64,000 nt of DNA, taken from assembly GCA_016713865.1 (NCBI GenBank), contig JADJOG010000004.1, forward strand, positions 124,001-188,000, given 5' to 3'. Position numbers and translations under genes: made by a program. Each line of letters starts with the position of its first letter. The stretch's first letter is position 1. Below are positions 1 through 7,141 of the stretch, one piece after another. The notes below the pieces were generated by a model that had not been told where the DNA came from, did not search any database, and saw nothing but the letters and a program-made list of their open reading frames with translations. Source of the stretch: Flavobacteriales bacterium (GTDB lineage Bacteria; Bacteroidota; Bacteroidia; Flavobacteriales_F; PHOS-HE28).

Positions 1-311
1 GGGGGCATGTGCTCATTCATCAAAAGATGTTCGAGAGCCGCCTGTTCTTCACCGATAAGCTCATCGAGATGGGCGCCCAGATCACGCTCTGCGATCCGCA
101 CCGCGCCCTGGTCATCGGCAAGGACTTCGACAAGCCTTTGCGCGCCATCCGCATGACCAGCCCCGACATCCGCGCGGGTGTCTCATTGCTCATTGCCGCC
201 CTCAGCGCCGACGGCACCAGCACCATCGATAACATCGAGCAGATCCGCCGCGGCTACCAGGACATCGAGGGCCGTTTGAATGCGATCGGGGCGAAAATCG
301 AGGTGGTGTGA
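1..311 (+). CDS. murA: UDP-N-acetylglucosamine 1-carboxyvinyltransferase, C-terminal fragment
   Basis: This is the last ~100 codons of MurA, the cytoplasmic enzyme that transfers enolpyruvate from PEP to UDP-GlcNAc in the first committed step of peptidoglycan synthesis. The frame is open to the left edge, so the GTG near position 9 is an internal valine and not a start. The tail carries the family's closing block, with MFESRLFF near the edge, CDPHRA, the very conserved TSPDIRAG, and EQIRRGYQDIEGRL just before the TGA. The catalytic Cys region lies outside the window. Identity is secure from this C-terminal block; nothing can be said about its promoter or upstream operon partners. Confidence 0.95.
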   Translation, partial: GHVLIHQKMFESRLFFTDKLIEMGAQITLCDPHRALVIGKDFDKPLRAIRMTSPDIRAGVSLLIAALSADGTSTIDNIEQIRRGYQDIEGRLNAIGAKIEVV

Positions 312-312
312 G

Positions 313-393
313 GGCAGTAGGCAGTAGGCAGTAGGCAGTTTCGTTACTTGAAAGATCACCTGCAAAACGGCGAGGATCCAACTGCCTACTGCC
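313..393. repeat. GGCAGTA tandem heptamers forming a long hairpin
   Basis: Three exact GGCAGTA copies plus a fourth ending in TT run from 313 to 340. An inverted copy follows at 380-393 that is a perfect 14-base complement of 327-340, with a 39-base loop. It sits between murA and the thioredoxin gene, so it could act as a terminator or be a small mobile intergenic repeat. Confidence 0.75.
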
Positions 394-467
394 AACTACC
401 TGCTTGAGCCTGCACTGGCCTTCCCACCCGGCACGATCTTGGCTGAGCGGTGCGGCTTCCACCCACC

Positions 468-475
468 TACTTTCG
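468..475 (+). promoter_or_regulatory. -7 box TACTTTCG, 4 bases before the ATG
   Basis: The box fits TAnnTTyG and ends four bases before the ATG at 480. This spacing would put the transcript start at or next to the start codon, suggesting a leaderless message. Confidence 0.5.
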
Positions 476-479
476 CCCC

Positions 480-1055
480 ATGAATCTCCGCTCCCTCATG
501 TCGAAGACCCAGATCCTCTCCATCGCCGCTGTGGTCCTGCTGGCCGTTTACGGCTTCACCTCGCGCAGCACTTCTGGCGATCAGCAGCCCAAAGCCAAAG
601 TGGGCACCGCCATTGGCGACAAAGCCCCCGAGCTCGCCTTCTACAACCCCGACAGCACCAAGGTGCTGAAGCTCTCCGAGCTGAAAGGCAAATTCGTGCT
701 CATCGACTTCTGGGCCAGCTGGTGCCGCCCCTGCCGCATGGAGAACCCCAACGTGGTGGCGGCCTATCAGAAATACAGCAAAGCCAAATTCAAAACAGCC
801 AAAGGCTTCGAGGTGTACAGCGTGAGCCTCGATCGCAGCCGCGAACAATGGAAGCAGGCCATCGCCCAAGACAACCTCATCTGGAGGTACCACGTGAGCG
901 ATTTGAAGTTCTGGCAATCCGCAGGCTCGCAGCTTTACGGCGTCAGCTCAATTCCCATGAGCTTCTTGGTTGACCCCAACGGCATCATCATCGCCAAGAA
1001 CCTGCGCGGCATGGCGCTGCACCAAGAATTGGATAAGCATGTGAAGAGCCTCTGA
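480..1055 (+). CDS. TlpA/ResA-like thioredoxin-fold thiol-disulfide oxidoreductase
   Basis: A 191-residue protein with a short basic N-terminus and a hydrophobic stretch (about residues 8-24) that reads as a signal anchor or uncleaved signal peptide, followed by an AhpC/TSA-like thioredoxin domain. The active site WCRPC lies in the context FWASWCRPCRMENP, and the cis-proline region reads SSIPMSFLVDPNG. Such proteins act on the periplasmic side as thiol reductases, for example in cytochrome c maturation or stress defence; the substrate cannot be inferred. I chose the ATG at 480 over the in-frame GTG at 450 because it gives a compact signal and is preceded by a promoter-like box. A hairpin follows the stop. 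Confidence 0.9.
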   Translation: MNLRSLMSKTQILSIAAVVLLAVYGFTSRSTSGDQQPKAKVGTAIGDKAPELAFYNPDSTKVLKLSELKGKFVLIDFWASWCRPCRMENPNVVAAYQKYSKAKFKTAKGFEVYSVSLDRSREQWKQAIAQDNLIWRYHVSDLKFWQSAGSQLYGVSSIPMSFLVDPNGIIIAKNLRGMALHQELDKHVKSL

Positions 1056-1076
1056 TTCCTTACCGCCCCCAATTCG

Positions 1077-1101
1077 AAGGGCTTCCCAACCGGAGGCCCT
1101 T
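1077..1101 (+). terminator. hairpin after the thioredoxin gene
   Basis: Arms 1077-1086 and 1092-1101 pair over ten positions with one G-T wobble, and the loop is five bases. The following sequence CTTCATT is only weakly T-rich, so function as an intrinsic terminator is likely but not certain. Confidence 0.6.
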
Positions 1102-1134
1102 CTTCATTCCCGGCAGCCCTGCCAAAAAGTCCCC

Positions 1135-1142
1135 GACATTCG
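1135..1142 (+). promoter_or_regulatory. possible -7 box GACATTCG upstream of grpE
   Basis: It differs by its first base from the TACATTCG seen upstream of hppA and mdh, and is followed by the same C-rich stretch (GCGCCC). It lies 75 bases before grpE and could drive grpE-dnaJ. Confidence 0.35.
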
Positions 1143-1217
1143 CGCCCCCGTCAGGCAAAAGGCCACTGGCACCGTGCTTGACCACCCCGCGATGATCTTC
1201 AAAAGCGACGAAAGACC

Positions 1218-1856
1218 ATGACCGAGCGACCCGATGTCAGCCCGGCCGAAGCAGCTGCTGACAAGGCTGCCGAACAGGCCCTATCCATGAATGCGAGCGA
1301 ACAGCAAGCGAAAGACCCGCTCTCCATCGCCAGCGAAGCAGCCGCCGAACACGTGATGCACGACGCCGATGACGATGGCCGCGAGGATATCGCCGAGCTG
1401 AGCGGCCAACTCGCCGCCGCCAAGGCCGATGCCGCCGACCTCAAGGACAAGTGGCTGCGCCTGAATGCCGAGTTCGACAACTTCCGCAAGCGCACCGCGA
1501 AGGAGCGATTGGAGCTCATGCAGTTCGCCGGCGAGAACGCGATCAAGAACCTGCTGCCTGTGCTCGACGACATGGAGCGCGCCATCGGCAACAACGCGAA
1601 GACCGAAGACATCAACGTGGTGCGCGAGGGCTTCCACCTGATCCAGAGCAAACTGCTGCACATCATGGGCAGCCAGGGCGTGAAACCCATGACCGATGTG
1701 AAAGGTCAGCCTTTCGACACCGATAAGCACGAAGCCATAACCAAGGCACCCGCCCCCAGCGCCGACCTGAAAGGCAAGGTGATCGACGTGGTGGAGAACG
1801 GCTACACGCTGCACGACAAGGTGGTGCGCTACGCCAAGGTCGTTGTCGGCGAATGA
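1218..1856 (+). CDS. grpE: nucleotide exchange factor GrpE
   Basis: GrpE releases ADP from DnaK and so resets the Hsp70 folding cycle in the cytoplasm. The 212-residue protein has a low-complexity acidic and Ala-rich N-terminus (to about residue 60), then a long helix with the family segment NAEFDNFRKRTAKER, and a beta-wing end containing FDTDKHEAI and VIDVVENGYTLHDKVVRYAKVVV, matching the usual GrpE closing block. The length is normal. dnaJ follows 84 bases downstream on the same strand, the common grpE-dnaJ order. dnaK is not in the window. Confidence 0.96.
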   Translation: MTERPDVSPAEAAADKAAEQALSMNASEQQAKDPLSIASEAAAEHVMHDADDDGREDIAELSGQLAAAKADAADLKDKWLRLNAEFDNFRKRTAKERLELMQFAGENAIKNLLPVLDDMERAIGNNAKTEDINVVREGFHLIQSKLLHIMGSQGVKPMTDVKGQPFDTDKHEAITKAPAPSADLKGKVIDVVENGYTLHDKVVRYAKVVVGE

Positions 1857-1940
1857 TTCATTCAGTATGCACCCACGCATTTATACCAATACGATGGCAG
1901 CGTCGACCCTCCGGGTCGGCACGACGACACCATTGACGGC

Positions 1941-3071
1941 ATGAGCAAGCGCGACCCATACGAGGTGCTGGGCGTCGAGCGCGGCGCCAGCGCCGACGAC
2001 ATCAAGAAGGCCTACCGCAAGCTGGCCATCAAGTTCCACCCGGACAAGAATCCCGGTGACAAGGCCGCAGAGGAGAAGTTCAAGGAGGCTGCATCGGCCT
2101 ACGAGATCCTGAGCGACGCCGAGAAGAAGGCCAAGTACGACCGCTTCGGGCATGCCGGTCCGCAAATGGGAGGTGGTGGCGGCTTCCGTGGCGGCAGCAT
2201 GAACATGGAGGACATCTTCTCCCAGTTCGGCGACATCTTCGGCGATGCCTTCGGCGGCGGCGCGTTCGGCGGATTCGGTGGTGGCGGGCATCGCGGGCGC
2301 ACCATCAAGGGCAGCAACCTGCGCGTGCGCATCAAGCTCACGCTCGAAGAGATCGCCCACGGCGCCGAGAAGAAGATCAAGGTGACCAAGCTCGTGCGCG
2401 GCAAGGGCAGCGAATACGGCAACTGCCACACCTGCGGCGGCTCCGGGCAAGTTCGCCGCGTGCAGAGCACCTTCATCGGCCAGATGCAGACCGTGAGCAC
2501 CTGCCCCGCGTGCGGCGGCATCGGGCAGACCGTGAGCAAACGCGCGCCCGGCAGCGATGAGCATGGCCTGGTGCGCGAGGAAGTGGTGGTGCCGATCAAG
2601 ATTCCCGCAGGTGTTGAAGAAGGCATGCAACTCAACATCAGCGGCATGGGCAACGATGCCCCCGCTGGCGGTGTTCCCGGCGACCTGCTCGTGGTGATCG
2701 AGGAAGAGCAGCACGCCGAGCTGAAGCGTGATGGCATGCACCTGCACTACGAAGCATTCATCAGCATGGTGGACGCCGCTCTAGGCGCCAGCATCGAAGT
2801 TCCTTTGGTGGACGGCAAGGCAAAAGTGAAGATCGAGCCGGGCACGCAGAGCAACCACATGCTTCGACTCAAAGGCAAAGGCCTGCCCAGCGTTCAGCAT
2901 CACGGTCAAGGCGACCTGCTAGTGCATGTAGCTGTGTGGACACCCACGAACCTGAGCAAGGATGAGAAAGCCGCGCTGGAGAAGCTGCGCGACAGCCCTG
3001 GCTTCAGCCCGAAGCCCGCCGCGAGCGACAAGGGTTTCTTCGGCCGCGTGAAGGAGATGTTCGGGCATTAA
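1941..3071 (+). CDS. dnaJ: molecular chaperone DnaJ with a shortened zinc-binding region
   Basis: DnaJ delivers unfolded clients to DnaK and stimulates its ATPase. The order is a J domain (residues ~3-68) with the essential HPD in KFHPDKNPGD, a Gly/Phe-rich linker (~75-115), a zinc region, and the C-terminal substrate domains. The odd point is that only two CxxCxGxG motifs are visible, CHTCGGSG and CPACGGIG, where classical DnaJ has four, so at most one zinc ion would be bound. No frame break explains this: the reading frame is continuous and the flanks align well. The length of 376 residues fits a type I DnaJ lacking the inner pair. Forms a unit with grpE. Confidence 0.95.
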   Translation: MSKRDPYEVLGVERGASADDIKKAYRKLAIKFHPDKNPGDKAAEEKFKEAASAYEILSDAEKKAKYDRFGHAGPQMGGGGGFRGGSMNMEDIFSQFGDIFGDAFGGGAFGGFGGGGHRGRTIKGSNLRVRIKLTLEEIAHGAEKKIKVTKLVRGKGSEYGNCHTCGGSGQVRRVQSTFIGQMQTVSTCPACGGIGQTVSKRAPGSDEHGLVREEVVVPIKIPAGVEEGMQLNISGMGNDAPAGGVPGDLLVVIEEEQHAELKRDGMHLHYEAFISMVDAALGASIEVPLVDGKAKVKIEPGTQSNHMLRLKGKGLPSVQHHGQGDLLVHVAVWTPTNLSKDEKAALEKLRDSPGFSPKPAASDKGFFGRVKEMFGH

Positions 3072-3081
3072 GCAGCGCGGC

Positions 3082-3089
3082 TAGCTTAG
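3082..3089 (+). promoter_or_regulatory. -7-like box TAGCTTAG, 4 bases before the ATG
   Basis: It fits TAnnTT-G except for one base and ends four bases before the ATG at 3094, the same spacing as at 480, 6999 and 17940. Confidence 0.4.
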
Positions 3090-3093
3090 CCGC

Positions 3094-3945
3094 ATGCGTT
3101 CAACACTCGCCGCGGCTTTTTTACTATTCACCCACTCGCTGTTCGCGCAAGATGCGATTGGTAATAAAGAGGAAGGCACCCCGCTCGACATCGACTCGCT
3201 CATCGCCAGCTTCCAATGGGAGACCGGCAGCATCGGGCTGTCCGAAGGCGTCATCACGCTCGATGTCCCACCAACACACAAGTTCCTCGAGTCGGAACAG
3301 GCCTATCACTTGCTCGTTGATGTCTGGGAGAATCCACCGGGGATAACGGACGCGCTCCTCGGCGTTGTGTTACAAGCTGAGGCCGACCCCTACAGCGATT
3401 CACCTCCCTACGTTGTGTACTACGAAGAGAGCGGCTATGTGCACGATCGCGATGCCGACGCAATCGACTACGACTCCAAGCTGCGCGAGATGATCAGCGA
3501 GGACAGCCTCTCCAACATCCAACGGCAGGAGCTCGGATACGGCAGTTTGCAGCTCATCGGCTGGGCATCGCCACCGTTTTACGATCGGCCGCGCAAAGCA
3601 CTGCACTGGGCAAATGAGATGGTTAGCGACGACAGTGAGCGCAACGTGCTCAACTACAACATCCGCATCCTGGGGCGCCATGGCGTGGTCGTCATCAATG
3701 CGCTTGGCAGCATGGACCAACTCAGCAATGTGAAAGCGGAATTGCCCTTGGTGCTGAACATGGCCACTTTCAATGAAGGCTACCGGCATGAGGACTACGA
3801 CCCTAGCATCGATGGTGACTCGCGCCGCGGGTTGGCCAGCCTCATCGACGGGAAGGAAGAGGTGGTGAAGGATACGATCAAGCGTTTCCTGGTGATCGGT
3901 GTCGGCGCGTTCTTAGGATTACTGATCACATTCATCACGCTCTGA
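3094..3945 (+). CDS. DUF2167 family membrane-anchored protein
   Basis: A 283-residue protein with an N-terminal signal peptide (cleavage after FAQ, ~residue 19) and a C-terminal membrane span (LVIGVGAFLGLLITFITL). The middle has the hallmarks of DUF2167: THKFLESEQAYHLL near the start, the SGYVHDRDAD segment, GWASPPFYDRPRKALHWA, and LNYNIRILGRHGVVVINALG. The function of the family is not known; the topology suggests a periplasmic domain held by the C-terminal span. It stands alone between dnaJ and ade on the same strand with its own possible promoter. Confidence 0.85.
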   Translation: MRSTLAAAFLLFTHSLFAQDAIGNKEEGTPLDIDSLIASFQWETGSIGLSEGVITLDVPPTHKFLESEQAYHLLVDVWENPPGITDALLGVVLQAEADPYSDSPPYVVYYEESGYVHDRDADAIDYDSKLREMISEDSLSNIQRQELGYGSLQLIGWASPPFYDRPRKALHWANEMVSDDSERNVLNYNIRILGRHGVVVINALGSMDQLSNVKAELPLVLNMATFNEGYRHEDYDPSIDGDSRRGLASLIDGKEEVVKDTIKRFLVIGVGAFLGLLITFITL

Positions 3946-3974
3946 TACTTATTCGTGCGCAAGCGCTGAGCGTG

Positions 3975-5597
3975 ATGAGTTCATTCGTGATCACCGGCCA
4001 GCTTGTCCGCATCGAAGAGCGGCGCATTACAGGAGCGCGCGTCACAGTCGTCGATGGGCGCATCGCAAACATCGAGGAATGCACCGATGCGGATCCAGGT
4101 CATCTCCTCCCCGGCTTCATCGATGCCCATGTGCATGTGGAGAGCTCGATGCTGGTGCCGAGCGAATTCGCGCGCCTGGCCGTGCTGCATGGCACCGTGG
4201 CGACCATCAGCGATCCGCATGAGATCGCCAACGTGCTCGGCGTCGAAGGCGTTGATTTCATGATCGCCAACGGGCAACGCGTCCCCTTCAACTTCTTCTT
4301 CGGCGCGCCGAGCTGTGTGCCCGCCGCCCAGTTCGAGACCGCAGGCGCGCGCATCGGCAGCGATGCGGTGGGCCGATTGATGGAGCGGCCCGAAGTGCTC
4401 TACCTCAGCGAGGTGATGGACTTCCCCAGCGTGCTGAACGGCGATGCGGAGATGATGCGCAAGCTCAATCACGCCAAGCGCATGGGCAAACCAATCGATG
4501 GACACGCACCCGGCCTGCATGGGGACATGGCAAAGTGCTACATCGCCAACGGCATCAGCACCGATCACGAGTGCTTCACGGCGGAGGAAGCGCGATTCAA
4601 GCTGGAGCACGGCATGATCGTGCAGGTGCGCGAAGGCAGCGCAGCGAAGAACTTCGAGGCGCTCATCGACCTGCTGCACGATTGGAGCAATCGCATGATG
4701 CTCTGCAGCGACGACAAGCATCCTGATGGTTTGGTTGAAGGCCACATCAACCTGCTCTGCGCAAGAGCCGTTGCGCGCGGGATCGATGTGTTCAAGGTGC
4801 TGCAGGCCGCGTGCATCAACCCCATCGCGCACTACAGGTTGCCAGTGGGCCAACTGCGCGTGGGCGATCCTGCCGACTTCATCGTGGTCGATGATCTGAA
4901 GGACTTCCGCGTGCGCAAGAACTTCATCAAAGGACAGCTCGTGGCCGAGGATGGGCATTCACTGATCGAGCGTGTGCCGGTTGAAGCGCCGAACAATTTC
5001 AGCTGCTCACCAAAGAAGATAGATGACTTCTTCATTCCTGCGCGAACTGAGGACCTACTGTGCATCGAGGCGCTCGGCGGGCAGCTGATCACGCGCAAGA
5101 AGTGGATGCCACCAACAATAGAAGCCGAAGCGTGCGTTGCTGATCCGTCGAAGGACTTGCTGAAGATCGCCGTGGTGAATCGGTATCACGATGCGCCACC
5201 AGCAGTGGCCTGGATCACCGGAACGGGCCTGCAACGCGGCGCCATCGCCGGTAGCGTGGCGCACGACAGCCACAACATCGTTGCCATCGGCACCAACGAC
5301 AAGGACCTCTGCAACGCCATCAATCTGGTGATCGAGCACAAGGGCGGCATCAGCTTAGTCGATGGCGCGCACCACCGCGTGCTGCCATTGCCTGTGGCCG
5401 GAATCATGAGCGATGCCGATGCATACACCGTTGCCGATGCCTATTCAACCATGGACCGCGAGGCAAAAGCGCTCGGATCGACGCTGGGCGCGCCGTACAT
5501 GACGCTCTCCTTCATGGCGCTGCTGGTGATCCCGCACCTCAAGCTCAGCGACAAGGGCCTGTTCGACGGCGACGCGTTCCGGCTCATCCCATCATGA
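3975..5597 (+). CDS. ade: adenine deaminase
   Basis: Hydrolyses adenine to hypoxanthine and ammonia in purine salvage, in the cytoplasm. It is an amidohydrolase-fold enzyme of 540 residues, the normal length. Visible metal-site motifs are the HxH in GFIDAHVHVESSM, the ISDPHEIANV segment, GHAPGL, TDHEC and SDDKHPDG; the C-terminal half carries the ade-specific blocks IAGSVAHDSHN and MTLSFMALLVIP. I chose the ATG at 3975 over the GTG one codon earlier. Its stop overlaps the start of the next gene (ATGA), suggesting translational coupling. Confidence 0.96.
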   Translation: MSSFVITGQLVRIEERRITGARVTVVDGRIANIEECTDADPGHLLPGFIDAHVHVESSMLVPSEFARLAVLHGTVATISDPHEIANVLGVEGVDFMIANGQRVPFNFFFGAPSCVPAAQFETAGARIGSDAVGRLMERPEVLYLSEVMDFPSVLNGDAEMMRKLNHAKRMGKPIDGHAPGLHGDMAKCYIANGISTDHECFTAEEARFKLEHGMIVQVREGSAAKNFEALIDLLHDWSNRMMLCSDDKHPDGLVEGHINLLCARAVARGIDVFKVLQAACINPIAHYRLPVGQLRVGDPADFIVVDDLKDFRVRKNFIKGQLVAEDGHSLIERVPVEAPNNFSCSPKKIDDFFIPARTEDLLCIEALGGQLITRKKWMPPTIEAEACVADPSKDLLKIAVVNRYHDAPPAVAWITGTGLQRGAIAGSVAHDSHNIVAIGTNDKDLCNAINLVIEHKGGISLVDGAHHRVLPLPVAGIMSDADAYTVADAYSTMDREAKALGSTLGAPYMTLSFMALLVIPHLKLSDKGLFDGDAFRLIPS

Positions 5598-6184
5598 CGG
5601 GCTACATTCGACACGTGCGTCTTCTACTTGGCTTGATCATCATTCTGGCATGCGCTTGCGCCACGGAAAGACATGCCGGCCGGGTGCGCGATAGCGGACC
5701 GAAGCCAGAGCCGACCGTCCGCATCCATGAAATGCCCGAAAAGGAAATCAACGCGGTTCAGTCGGAGGGCGAAGAGGCTCCGGTCGACGCGCTTTCCACA
5801 TCGAACGAGGCTTCTTTGAGCATCGCCTTGCCATTGACCGAGCGAGGAACGAACCGCGCGCGCCAGGCTTCGCAGCTGATAAGGGATGAGGAGCACACAG
5901 CCGCTCAGGAGCAAGAGAACCTGATGCCCAAGAAGAAGTGGAACCGGCTGGCGATACCGGCCTTCGTCGCGGCTGCGGGCACGGTGTATCTCGGCCTCTC
6001 GTCCGTGAGTGCCTTCGCTGTTATCGGAGCCATCCTGGTCACCCTCGCTTTGGCAGGCATCTCCTTGAAGCGCATTCGCACCCACGAGCAAGCAGGCAAG
6101 GGATTCGCCTTCGCGGCGCTGATGATCGGCGTGATCGCCACGCTGCTAACCGCGCTCACAATCGCCTATTATGGCGTGGAGTAG
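5594..6184 (+). CDS. small predicted lipoprotein with C-terminal membrane spans
   Basis: 196 residues. The N-terminus looks like a lipoprotein signal (LGLIIILACACA, with the lipid-bearing Cys near residue 20-22). The central ~100 residues are charged and probably disordered. The C-terminal third contains hydrophobic stretches, two clear (about residues 118-150 and 166-190), separated by a short basic loop (KRIRTHEQAGKG), reminiscent of small DUF4190-like membrane domains. A lipid anchor plus membrane spans is unusual, so the lipobox could simply be part of a signal peptide. It overlaps ade by four bases. Its 3' end overlaps the convergent gluQ gene by 16 bases. Function unknown. Confidence 0.7.
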   Translation: MTGYIRHVRLLLGLIIILACACATERHAGRVRDSGPKPEPTVRIHEMPEKEINAVQSEGEEAPVDALSTSNEASLSIALPLTERGTNRARQASQLIRDEEHTAAQEQENLMPKKKWNRLAIPAFVAAAGTVYLGLSSVSAFAVIGAILVTLALAGISLKRIRTHEQAGKGFAFAALMIGVIATLLTALTIAYYGVE

Positions 6185-6999
6185 GTTGCACGCAGGATGG
6201 CGCTCGCCTTATTCCGCAAGAGATCCGGCGATTCGCCGCGTGCCCGCATGGCTTGAAGCGACCTTGCACCAGCGCTCTTTGAGAGCTTGTGACCCTCGGC
6301 ATCGGTCACGAGCGCATGATGCACGAATCGCGCCTCACTGAACTGCAAGAAGCCGAGGCGCTCGGCGAGATACAACTGGCAGGTGGTGGAGGGCAAAAGG
6401 TCGTTGCCGCGAACGATCACATCGATACCATGCTCCGCATCATCCACTACGGAAGCGATCTGGTAGGCTGGTCGACCGCCAAGTTCGCCGCGTTGGCGCA
6501 GCACCGGGTCGGGCATCAGTTGGGCAGGCTGAAGCAAGGTGATGGAACCATTCAAACCGTGCATGCGCACCACCGCATCGGATGGAAGATGCAGGCGCCA
6601 GCTCGCGCTCGGTTCATGGAAAGGGATCGCCTTGCCCCGGCACGCGCATTTGGACATGCCCGAGCGCGAGCACGTGCAGGCATATAGGTCGCCTTGCTCC
6701 TTCAAGAGCTCGACCATCTCCATGTACCGAGGCATGCGTGCCGTCTGCTTATAAGCCCGCTCTTGCTCGCGCGCATCGTGTGGTCCATCCTGCCAGGAAA
6801 TGCCGAGCCATTCAAGCGAATCGAAGATGTCGTCCACATATTCAGGCCGCATCCGATCCGCGTCCAGGTCATCAATGCGCAGGCGCAGCCGGGCGCAGAG
6901 ATGCTTGGCCAACTCGGCCGTGAGCAGGAAGTTGATGGCATTCCCCGCATGCAAGAAACCGCTGGGGGTTGGCGCGATGCGCGTGCGATGCTCTGCCAT
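6169..6999 (-). CDS. gluQ: glutamyl-queuosine tRNA(Asp) synthetase (GluQRS-like)
   Basis: A 276-residue truncated relative of glutamyl-tRNA synthetase. The HIGH-like signature is TPSGFLHAGNAINF near the N-terminus, the KMSKS-like loop is HKLSKSAG (~residue 239), and a Cys cluster CTCSRSGMSKCACRG (~108-122) matches the zinc site typical of GluQRS. The anticodon-binding domain of GltX is absent, which is why I prefer GluQRS, an enzyme that attaches glutamate to the queuosine base of tRNA(Asp). The start at 6999 follows a -7-like box by only four bases. Divergent from hppA; its end overlaps the lipoprotein gene. Confidence 0.85.
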   Translation of the reverse strand: MAEHRTRIAPTPSGFLHAGNAINFLLTAELAKHLCARLRLRIDDLDADRMRPEYVDDIFDSLEWLGISWQDGPHDAREQERAYKQTARMPRYMEMVELLKEQGDLYACTCSRSGMSKCACRGKAIPFHEPSASWRLHLPSDAVVRMHGLNGSITLLQPAQLMPDPVLRQRGELGGRPAYQIASVVDDAEHGIDVIVRGNDLLPSTTCQLYLAERLGFLQFSEARFVHHALVTDAEGHKLSKSAGARSLQAMRARGESPDLLRNKASAILRATYSTP

Positions 7000-7003
7000 G
7001 CGG

Positions 7004-7011
7004 CAAACCTA
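7004..7011 (-). promoter_or_regulatory. -7 box TAGGTTTG for gluQ, 4 bases before the ATG
   Basis: A perfect match to TAnnTTTG on the minus strand, followed by CCGC and the ATG. This is the cleanest example of the leaderless arrangement in this window. Confidence 0.55.
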
Positions 7012-7065
7012 GCAGCCGGGCATCGCCAAGTCTTTTGCCCAGGATGAGAGGTCGGCTTCGTTTTC

Positions 7066-7073
7066 TACATTCG
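7066..7073 (+). promoter_or_regulatory. -7 box TACATTCG upstream of hppA
   Basis: It fits TAnnTTyG and is followed by GCGCCC, as at mdh. It lies about 68 bases before the hppA ATG in the divergent gap with gluQ. Confidence 0.45.
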
Positions 7074-7141
7074 CGCCCGCCATTTTCGGGACCCCCTCGA
7101 AGGCGCTGAACGACAACGACATAACGACAACCGAAGAGACC

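Noticed and set aside
6169..6999. Full glutamyl-tRNA synthetase
   Set aside because: Only 276 residues, no anticodon-binding domain, and a zinc-type Cys cluster as in GluQRS.
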